Of a stretch of DNA of 11,596 nucleotides, positions 1 to 5,662 are shown one piece after another. Made by a program: the position numbers and the translations under genes. Under the pieces are notes generated by a model. The model saw only the letters and a list, made by a program, of their open reading frames with translations. It did not search any database and was not told the origin of the DNA. Location of the stretch: assembly GCA_946635125.1 (NCBI GenBank), contig CAMPBB010000005.1, forward strand, positions 1 to 11,596, given 5' to 3'. This DNA comes from an uncultured Clostridia bacterium. GTDB lineage: Bacteria; Bacillota; Clostridia; Christensenellales; UBA1242. The stretch's first letter is position 1. Each line of letters opens with the position of its first letter.

Positions 1-404
1 ATGGATATAATTGCATTTTTAGTTCAATAGAATTTGATTGGATTATTTATAAACAAATAAAACAAAACCTTTCTCCATACAAACCTTTTAATCCACAAAT
101 ATATGAACGCATTAGCTTTTTAAACACAAGAAATCACAGATTTTTGGTTGCAGCAATAAATTGTTTAACACATTCACCAGAAAAATATATTGCATTCTTA
201 AAACAACACAAATATCACAAAATAAAACCTGATATAATAACACAGTTCAACATAGGAAAAACTATTGCAAAGCACTTTTTACCAAAAAGCATATATAAAA
301 AACATTTGAATTATAATCTACAACTAATTAAAACAATAAAAAACACGCTATTAAACAATAATATTACACCCCCGAATAAGTTACAATTCAAGACTGATCG
401 TTAG
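1..404 (+). CDS. C-terminal part of an unidentified protein (cut by window edge), possibly a glycan enzyme
   Basis: The frame is open from base 3 to the TAG at 402-404, giving 133 codons with no in-frame ATG, so this is the 3' end of a longer gene that starts outside the window. I do not recognise the family. The fragment is rich in Lys, Asn, Ile and aromatic residues, with HRFLVAAINCLTHSPEKYI in the middle. It ends in a basic stretch after FLPKS that resembles the tails of the two glycosyltransferases further right. That resemblance and the very AT-rich composition, like theirs, are the only reasons to suspect a surface-polysaccharide role. A hairpin terminator follows 16 bases after the stop. 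No signal peptide or transmembrane segment is visible in the part present. The coding call is fairly safe; the function is not known. Confidence 0.6.
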   Translation, partial: GYNCIFSSIEFDWIIYKQIKQNLSPYKPFNPQIYERISFLNTRNHRFLVAAINCLTHSPEKYIAFLKQHKYHKIKPDIITQFNIGKTIAKHFLPKSIYKKHLNYNLQLIKTIKNTLLNNNITPPNKLQFKTDR

Positions 405-417
405 TCACAAAATAAAA

Positions 418-445
418 GACCACACCAAATTGGTGTGATTCTTTA
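418..445. terminator. Bidirectional intrinsic terminator
   Basis: A perfect 8-bp inverted repeat, CACACCAA / TTGGTGTG around a single central base, lies at 421-437. On the plus strand it is followed by ATTCTTTAT, and it would end the left-edge gene. On the minus strand the hairpin is followed by the T-rich GTCTTTTATTTT, so it could also end transcripts of the DUF3737 gene, whose stop lies about 200 bases upstream in that direction. The T-tracts are imperfect on both sides. Confidence 0.6.
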
Positions 446-464
446 TGGTCGATATTAATGGATT

Positions 465-589
465 TTAAAATAATTCTAGTTCATCAGCAACAAAAACTTC
501 ATAATATTTCACAAGTTCTTTCGTTACTTTTTTGCTCTCATTTTATGAAAACGCTTATTTCTCGCTTTGAAATGTAGAAAATTAACCAT
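465..589 (-). pseudogene. Short coding remnant or frameshifted 41-codon ORF
   Basis: On the minus strand an ATG at 589 opens a frame reading MVNFLHFKARNKRFHKMRAKK and then TAA. Shifting by -1 at a run of six A (gcA AAA AAG) opens a second frame reading VTKELVKYYEVFVADELELF, which ends at TAA 467-465. The second half looks like a genuine protein C-terminus: acidic, amphipathic and without low-complexity runs. No ribosome binding site precedes the ATG. The stretch lies downstream of the DUF3737 gene and before the terminator at 418-445. The simplest reading is the decayed 3' end of a lost gene with an indel in the A-run. The heptamer A_AAA_AAG is also a known bacterial -1 frameshift signal, so programmed frameshifting is a minor alternative. 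No family was recognised. Confidence 0.3.
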
Positions 590-633
590 CAAATACTATC
601 TACTTATTTGGTAATTTCCATTCTAATATAACC

Positions 634-1479
634 TTATTTTTTTGTTACGATTATTTGTGCCTTAGATTCCATTATGGATTCTTCCAAAACAACTTCTCCA
701 ACGCTACCCACTTTAATAATTCCAGATTTTGGGTTTTTGATTGACTTAACAAAGCCATTTACTTCTGCATTAACTTCTGAATATTCAAAAGCCAAATCAC
801 AATCGGTCATTTCACAATTTATTAGTTTTAAATTTTTACAATAACAGAGTGGTTGAGTTCCACTTATTTTGCAGTTAATCAAAGTTAAGCCATCAGAAAA
901 CCACGCAAGATAAGCACCCTTTATAACAGAATCTTTAACAACAACATTTTTGCTATGCCAAAAAGCATCTTTTGTGTCTAAAACAGAGTTTTTTATTTCT
1001 AAATTTTCAACATATTGAAATGAATATTTACCAGTAAAATTGACATTATCCATTTTTATGTTTTTAGAATCCAAAAACACATATTCCGCTGTTATTTCGC
1101 TGTTAACAACTCTTGTATTGTTTGTTTTCCAACCAAACTCTGTTGAATTGATTGTGCTGTTTTCAATTGTTGTGTTTTGGCATTCTCTTAAAGCCTTAAC
1201 TCCATCTATTTTGCATTCTTTAATTTGTCCATCATTTGAATACCAAATTGGTGCACGAGTTTTTTCATCCATACTAGAATTTTTTAATTCATATTTTTGA
1301 GCATGCCAAATTGGATAACGCAAAGAAAATTTGCAATTATCCACAACAATATTCCTAGTTTCTTTCAAAACAGATTCTCCGTCCTTTTCCCCAGCAAATT
1401 CGCAATTTAAAACCACTGCATTTTGAATATTATATAATGACCTTTCTTCATCAAACTTTTTGTTTTTAATTTCTTTCAT
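634..1479 (-). CDS. DUF3737 family protein (right-handed beta-helix)
   Basis: The 281-residue protein matches the DUF3737 family over its whole length and at the family's usual size. Recognisable conserved stretches are the KDGES segment (32-36), RAPIWYSN (75-82), TKDAFWHSKNVVV (169-181), GAYLAWFSDGLTLINCKISG (188-207) followed by TQPLCYC, and LAFEYS (229-234). The sequence runs in rungs of about 20 residues with recurring N/S-C-x-[IFM] corners (NCKF, NCKI, NCEM), as expected for a parallel beta-helix. No signal peptide or membrane segment is visible, so it is probably cytoplasmic. The family has no established biochemical function. The start is supported by AAAGGGT five bases upstream of the ATG. 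It lies 22 bases after the ABM monooxygenase gene on the same strand and is probably co-transcribed with it. Confidence 0.9.
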   Translation of the reverse strand: MKEIKNKKFDEERSLYNIQNAVVLNCEFAGEKDGESVLKETRNIVVDNCKFSLRYPIWHAQKYELKNSSMDEKTRAPIWYSNDGQIKECKIDGVKALRECQNTTIENSTINSTEFGWKTNNTRVVNSEITAEYVFLDSKNIKMDNVNFTGKYSFQYVENLEIKNSVLDTKDAFWHSKNVVVKDSVIKGAYLAWFSDGLTLINCKISGTQPLCYCKNLKLINCEMTDCDLAFEYSEVNAEVNGFVKSIKNPKSGIIKVGSVGEVVLEESIMESKAQIIVTKK

Positions 1480-1501
1480 ATTTTACCCTTTTTGTATTTT
1501 C

Positions 1502-1828
1502 TTATTTTCTTATAAAATTATTATCTACTTCAAAATCTTCCACAGACACATATTTTTCCACCTTCATATGCAAATCATATTTTTCTCTTAACTGAGCAAT
1601 TTCTGCCATCATTGGCGATGCATGATGTTTGTCTAATGCTTCTTGATTTTCCCAACTATCAATTAAAAGCACTGTTTGTTCATCATCTGCTGGAAAAAAA
1701 TACTCATACTTAATATTTCCTTTCTCTGCCCTAATTTTATCCACAACTCCACTTGAAAGCATTTCTTCCATAAATTTTTTAGCATTGCCATTTTTACCTG
1801 AATAATAAATGTTAAATGTTAAGCGCAT
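1502..1828 (-). CDS. Putative quinol monooxygenase, ABM domain (YgiN-like)
   Basis: A 108-residue single-domain protein of the antibiotic biosynthesis monooxygenase (ABM) fold, a dimeric ferredoxin-like alpha+beta barrel. The signature region runs from E35 through YEYFFPADDEQTVLLIDSWE (41-60) to NQEALDKHHAS (61-71), with the family's W59 and the H68/H69 pair before a helix. Relatives such as E. coli YgiN act on quinols, and others degrade haem or polyketides; the exact substrate cannot be read here. No membrane or export signals are seen, so it is cytoplasmic. GGAGAA about seven bases before the ATG fixes the start. It is the first gene of a two-gene unit with the DUF3737 gene, and an extended -10 promoter lies just upstream. 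Confidence 0.85.
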   Translation of the reverse strand: MRLTFNIYYSGKNGNAKKFMEEMLSSGVVDKIRAEKGNIKYEYFFPADDEQTVLLIDSWENQEALDKHHASPMMAEIAQLREKYDLHMKVEKYVSVEDFEVDNNFIRK

Positions 1829-1852
1829 AACACTTTCTCCTTTTGCTTTTTA

Positions 1853-1880
1853 AGTATAGCACAGAGTGTTTTAATTATAA
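1853..1880 (-). promoter_or_regulatory. Promoter for the ABM monooxygenase / DUF3737 unit
   Basis: Reading the minus strand, TATACT (1858-1853) is preceded by TGC, giving an extended -10 element. A weak -35-like TTATAA (1880-1875) lies 16 bases upstream. The -10 is about 25 bases before the ATG at 1828, leaving a short leader with the GGAGAA ribosome binding site. The extended -10 makes the poor -35 acceptable. Confidence 0.55.
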
Positions 1881-1908
1881 AAATAATTCAAAGCACTTAT
1901 TTTAGATT

Positions 1909-1931
1909 AAAAAAATCAGCAAATGCTGATT
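1909..1931 (-). terminator. Intrinsic terminator of the peroxidase gene
   Basis: On the minus strand the hairpin AATCAGCA-TT-TGCTGATT (1931-1914) is followed by an uninterrupted T-run to 1909. It begins two bases after the TAA of the peroxidase gene. This is a compact rho-independent terminator and separates the peroxidase from the downstream ABM/DUF3737 unit. Confidence 0.85.
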
Positions 1932-1933
1932 GT

Positions 1934-2413
1934 TTATTTTTCTATTTCCTCTTTAACCTTATTTAAAAAGTTTTCTGGCTTGTCTGTTGGAGCAAATCTG
2001 TTAACAACTTCACCTTTTCTGTTAATTAAAAATTTGGTAAAATTCCATTTGATTGCTTGTGGTTTATTATTTTCGTTTTGAGTGATAAGCCACTTATAAA
2101 GTGGGTCTGCATTTTTCCCTTTAACATCAATCTTTTTAAATCTTTTAAACTTTGTGTTAAACTTTAAAGAGCAAAAAGTGTTTATTTCTTCATCACTACC
2201 TGGAGCTTGATGAAAAAACTGGTTACAAGGAAAATCCAAAATCTCAAAGCCTTTGTCTTTAAGTTCTTCATACATTTTTTCCAAGGCATCATATTGTGGA
2301 GTGAAACCACACTTTGTTGCAGTGTTCACAACAAGCAACACTTTTCCAGCATATTGCTGTAAACTAAATTGCTCTCCATTTTGATCCAAAACACTAAAAT
2401 CGTAAATTGTCAT
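1934..2413 (-). CDS. Glutathione peroxidase family protein, Cys type (thioredoxin-dependent peroxidase)
   Basis: A 159-residue protein of the GPx family that reduces hydrogen peroxide or organic hydroperoxides in the cytoplasm. Visible motifs are NTATKCGFTPQY with the peroxidatic Cys35, FPCNQF (61-66), HQAPGSDEEI with Q69, and IKWNFTKFLI with W123 and N124, which complete the catalytic tetrad. C81 in INTFC lies 46 residues after C35, matching the resolving Cys of thioredoxin-dependent GPx enzymes such as yeast Gpx3; this pairing suggests thioredoxin rather than glutathione as donor. The usual glycine after CNQF is replaced by Phe (NQFFHQ). An upstream ATG at 2446 would add 11 residues, but GGGAGAAA (2426-2419) lies five bases before the ATG at 2413, so that start is preferred. 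It is a single gene with its own terminator. Confidence 0.92.
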   Translation of the reverse strand: MTIYDFSVLDQNGEQFSLQQYAGKVLLVVNTATKCGFTPQYDALEKMYEELKDKGFEILDFPCNQFFHQAPGSDEEINTFCSLKFNTKFKRFKKIDVKGKNADPLYKWLITQNENNKPQAIKWNFTKFLINRKGEVVNRFAPTDKPENFLNKVKEEIEK

Positions 2414-2449
2414 AAAAATTTCTCCCATTTGTTTTCGACTCAACAAAAC

Positions 2450-2455
2450 ATTATA
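2450..2455 (-). promoter_or_regulatory. Possible -10 element for the peroxidase gene
   Basis: A perfect TATAAT on the minus strand lies 37 bases upstream of the preferred ATG at 2413. No convincing -35 hexamer is seen at 16-18 bases spacing; the sequence there is only AT-rich. No intrinsic terminator was found between the preceding minus-strand gene (stop at 2626) and this point, so read-through is also possible. Confidence 0.35.
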
Positions 2456-2562
2456 AAATTTTCACATAATTTATTTTTAAAATCATCAAACTATTTTAAT
2501 AAAAGTAAGAGCAAAATATCAAATTTTTTGCATAAATTTTCACAAAATTATTATAAAAAGTA

Positions 2563-2617
2563 ACTTTTGCAACACTTTTCCACTATTTTTTCACGATTTT
2601 TTGCACAATTTTTTGCA
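2563..2617. repeat. Five-unit, 11-bp periodic T-tract array
   Basis: Five consecutive 11-base units can be laid out on the plus strand: ACTTTTGCAAC, ACTTTTCCACT, ATTTTTTCACG, ATTTTTTGCAC and AATTTTTTGCA. Each has four to six T followed by a short [GC]CA-type spacer. Two further similar units (ATTTTTTGCAT, AAATTTTCACA) lie at 2523-2544 in nearly the same register. The spacing is close to the helical repeat, so the tracts should face the same side and bend the DNA. The array sits eight bases beyond the stop of the 969-residue gene and upstream of the peroxidase promoter region. Confidence 0.6.
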
Positions 2618-2625
2618 AATGAATA

Positions 2626-5535
2626 TTAATTAGTTATTTTTTTGTGGCAGAAAATTTTGTTTTTAATTTTCTTCAAGAATAAATAAATCCTTTTTGCAAA
2701 CTTTCTTCTTTTTGTCCCATAAGGGAAGAATTTATTTGCAACTTTTCTTAAGAAAGGATGTTTCGTCGAAAACTCATTTAATGCGTTTACACTTGGACGA
2801 TCACACATCCATTCCCAAGGATCAACAAGAGAATGATAACCAATACCTATATCATCTTCAAACACAAAATTCTCAAACATTTTTTTATCAAAACGACTTG
2901 AATATAGTAAGTAAGTTTCCCAAGGCAATGATGCATTAGCTCTTGGATAAATTACTGAGTCGTTATACTTACTATATTTACTCAAAAAGTCCTCCACAAA
3001 CTTAAGCGCATTATTTTGTATTGTTGATATAATTGCAATTACATTCTCGTTCAATTCTCCCTTATTGGAGAAAATTAACTTATCACTTTCTTCATCATAT
3101 TTAACCAATGTTGGAGATAAACTAGAAAAAATTATTTCTCTAATGTCAAAAATGACTTTAGGAAGATAATTATAATAGCACCTATTTTCAGCATTTACTT
3201 TTGATAAATTTAATTGACAATAATCTGCCCTAGTATGTAAATATAAACTGTTAACAGCAAATCCTAAAAGCTTAGATAATATTATTTCATCACGCCCACT
3301 ATACCCCATATCAACAATCAAATCATTTGGTTTGATTGCTTTTAAATACTTATTCTTAACAACTGTTTTAAAATCATTTAGTTTATCAAAATTTATACAT
3401 TTCATCAAAAATGGAGCACTTCTCATAAAATCATCTTGATTTTTAAACAATCGTTTTCTTTCAGAATCACTTACCTCATTTACCACTTTATCATTAATAC
3501 AGCTTTTAGGAAAGTAATTCAAAAATTTTTCAATACTACAATTTTCAAATATAATTTGCACAATAGATGCAAAAATATCTTTTTTTTCATAAAATGATAG
3601 TGGAAATAAGAATTTTCTAGATAAAAATAAATAATTAACTTGTGGTAATTTCTTATTATATTTTCTAAATATTTCAAATGCCCTCATTGGTAAATAACCA
3701 TCTCTTGCTATAAAATGAAGAGTGTTTTTAGTTTTAGAATTATCTTTTATCCAATCCACAAATGAATATAAGTGCATACCAACAAGGTAATAACCAATAA
3801 GTTTTGTGCTACAATTGTAATCAGATACCTTGTGGAAAAATGGAAAATCATATAATTCTGCTGCAACGACCCCACACATAAGTCTAAGCCCCACATAAAC
3901 ATTAACAGCCCATTCATCAATCAACGATTTATTGTTATAAAGCAGTGTATTATAATTATGTTGATAGAACAAATCATTTACATTAGGTAAGTAAAAAGTC
4001 TTCACACCAAGTTTCGCTGGGCTTTCAACATCCACAACATAGTTATCTCCAATGTGAACAAGTTCATTGCTTTTTATATTTAACTGTTTGAAAAGAATTT
4101 TAAATAATTTACCTGACCATTTAAATTCTTTATACACTGAACTTAAAAATAATGTTTTTGATGCATCATAACCATTTTTGCTTAAAATATCCATTATAAC
4201 CGATTTATTCAAATACATATCTGACGAATATACAACCACTTTATTATTAATTGTTGCGATGTCATACAAATCTTTCCCAGTTTTTCTCTGAACGCAAAAA
4301 TCAAGTTCCAACTCAATTTCTTTTTTCATTATTTCATATGCTAATTCTCTATCAAAACCATACTCATCAACCATATAATCATAAATTTCTTGAAGAGTTA
4401 TCTCTGTTTTCTTTTTCTCTCTCAAAGCACTTTCAGCCAAAACTCTTAAATCTTTGTAATTAACAATAAAAGAATTTGACAACTGCTGACTAAAAATTGA
4501 ATTTAAAACAACAAAAATATCCGTTGGATGCAAACATTTTCTCATCACTAATGTATCGAATATATCAAAACTAACTACTTTTGTGTCCTTTTTTAAAATT
4601 TCATCAATTATATTCTCGTATAAAAAATATTCGTCGCCAAAATCAACAAAATCCATTGGCATATTTACATGACAATTATTATCAATATTTTTAAAAATTT
4701 CAAAAAATTGTTTCTTATCTTTTAATGAACTAAAATTGTTTTGCATTAGACATAAAATTTTATTTTTCCAAAGATTAAATTCCTTTGTTAAATTATCATA
4801 ATCTTGCATATTAAAAAGTAGTGCATATAATTTTTTAAACAAAATATCAATTTTTTTATAATTTTTCTCATTTAAAAAATCATAATTTGCTCCAACACTA
4901 ATATTTGATATAAATACAGGAACATTATGACAATTGACTAACCTGTTGCAATATCTATATAAAACAAGTGAAATTACCATTAAATTATCTTTCGTTAACT
5001 CTTTTACCATAAGCAAATCACTCTTTGCATTTTCCATAACAGAGCGTTTAATTAATTTATTACATAATAATTCCCAAGAAAAATTGTAGCCATGCCCTGA
5101 AAGATATTTATATAACAATTCACTGTTATTTAAACAAAAATCATTATTTCTCAACTCCTCATATGGAATAAATACTTTCTTCCCATTGGAATCAAGTACC
5201 CAGTCTGACAAACAAATATCAGCATTTTTCGATAAAGATGTGCTTAACATTTTACGAATAAAATCCCGACAAATATATGTCTTAGCATCTAAAAAAACAA
5301 TGTAATCCCCCTTACAGTTTAAATAACCGTCAATCAATCTTGCGCAAAGTTCTCCATTGCTGATAATTTGTTTATAGTCATTACATTGATCATTTGATAT
5401 TTTATTTTTTACAATTACTATTTTCTCCAAGTTGGGATATGTTTGTTTATTTATGGACTCTACAGCTCTAATAATTTCATCTTGTGTAGCTTTATTTGTA
5501 TCTAAAATAATAGACACCATCTTTTCTAATTGCAT
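2626..5535 (-). CDS. GT2-like / HAD / COG5610-like C-terminal fusion protein, surface glycan biosynthesis
   Basis: A 969-residue protein with three parts. Residues 5-215 resemble a GT-A family 2 glycosyltransferase (VSIILDTN, AVESINKQTYPNLEKIVIV, GDYIVFLDAKTYI, NKLIKRSV), but the metal-binding DxD is D83-A-K85. Residues 318-520 are a HAD domain: FDIFDTL with nucleophile D324, YSSDMY (S437/S438), a lysine in FKWSGK, and HIGDNYVVDVE (494-504). Residues 545-810 match the C-terminal region of large COG5610-type HAD proteins: HFIARDGYLP (607-616), LSRK (638-641) and VDMGYSGR (741-748). The end (936-962) is strongly basic and amphipathic, suiting membrane contact. No signal peptide or transmembrane segment is seen. 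AGAGGT before the ATG supports the start. Substrate and reaction are unknown; a role in capsule or wall polysaccharide assembly is inferred. It is transcribed divergently from the DUF4422-GT8 gene. Confidence 0.85.
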   Translation of the reverse strand: MQLEKMVSIILDTNKATQDEIIRAVESINKQTYPNLEKIVIVKNKISNDQCNDYKQIISNGELCARLIDGYLNCKGDYIVFLDAKTYICRDFIRKMLSTSLSKNADICLSDWVLDSNGKKVFIPYEELRNNDFCLNNSELLYKYLSGHGYNFSWELLCNKLIKRSVMENAKSDLLMVKELTKDNLMVISLVLYRYCNRLVNCHNVPVFISNISVGANYDFLNEKNYKKIDILFKKLYALLFNMQDYDNLTKEFNLWKNKILCLMQNNFSSLKDKKQFFEIFKNIDNNCHVNMPMDFVDFGDEYFLYENIIDEILKKDTKVVSFDIFDTLVMRKCLHPTDIFVVLNSIFSQQLSNSFIVNYKDLRVLAESALREKKKTEITLQEIYDYMVDEYGFDRELAYEIMKKEIELELDFCVQRKTGKDLYDIATINNKVVVYSSDMYLNKSVIMDILSKNGYDASKTLFLSSVYKEFKWSGKLFKILFKQLNIKSNELVHIGDNYVVDVESPAKLGVKTFYLPNVNDLFYQHNYNTLLYNNKSLIDEWAVNVYVGLRLMCGVVAAELYDFPFFHKVSDYNCSTKLIGYYLVGMHLYSFVDWIKDNSKTKNTLHFIARDGYLPMRAFEIFRKYNKKLPQVNYLFLSRKFLFPLSFYEKKDIFASIVQIIFENCSIEKFLNYFPKSCINDKVVNEVSDSERKRLFKNQDDFMRSAPFLMKCINFDKLNDFKTVVKNKYLKAIKPNDLIVDMGYSGRDEIILSKLLGFAVNSLYLHTRADYCQLNLSKVNAENRCYYNYLPKVIFDIREIIFSSLSPTLVKYDEESDKLIFSNKGELNENVIAIISTIQNNALKFVEDFLSKYSKYNDSVIYPRANASLPWETYLLYSSRFDKKMFENFVFEDDIGIGYHSLVDPWEWMCDRPSVNALNEFSTKHPFLRKVANKFFPYGTKRRKFAKRIYLFLKKIKNKIFCHKKITN

Positions 5536-5562
5536 TTTTACCTCTCATTATACTTTCAAAAT

Positions 5563-5592
5563 ATTATAGCATTTGACTCCATTCTAAGTCAA
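5563..5592 (-). promoter_or_regulatory. Promoter of the GT2-HAD fusion gene
   Basis: On the minus strand TTGACT (5592-5587) and TATAAT (5568-5563) are separated by 18 bases, and TGC precedes the -10, making it an extended element. This is the strongest promoter match in the window. The leader to the ATG at 5535 is about 20 bases. The -35 forms one arm of an inverted repeat TTGACT-N8-AGTCAA (5573-5592) that could be an operator. Confidence 0.8.
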
Positions 5593-5610
5593 TTATTTTT
5601 TTTTATTCAC

Positions 5611-5639
5611 TTTACATTAAGCAATATTTTTGGTATTAT
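5611..5639 (+). promoter_or_regulatory. Promoter of the DUF4422-GT8 gene
   Basis: TTTACA (5611-5616) and TATTAT (5634-5639) are separated by exactly 17 bases. The expected transcription start lies only a few bases before the GGAGG ribosome binding site at 5649-5653, so the leader is about 17 bases, with little room for a regulatory RNA. Confidence 0.7.
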
Positions 5640-5662
5640 GTGGATAATGGAGGCTTTAGCTA

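Noticed and set aside
421..437. Palindrome considered as an attachment site or operator
   Set aside because: Its position after a stop codon and the T-rich flanks on both sides fit a bidirectional terminator; no second copy was seen in the window.
1040..1300. Plus-strand hydrophobic ORF that looks like a small membrane protein
   Set aside because: It is antisense to the DUF3737 gene. Its hydrophobicity comes from the Asn/Lys/Glu-rich codons of that gene read backwards.
2369..2563. Plus-strand 64-codon ORF across the peroxidase start and its upstream region
   Set aside because: It overlaps the conserved peroxidase N-terminus, has low-complexity K/N/S/F composition and no ribosome binding site; it is an AT-rich chance frame.
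2523..2617. The short T-tract repeats considered as a CRISPR array
   Set aside because: Units are 11 bases with no longer spacers, and no cas genes are present.
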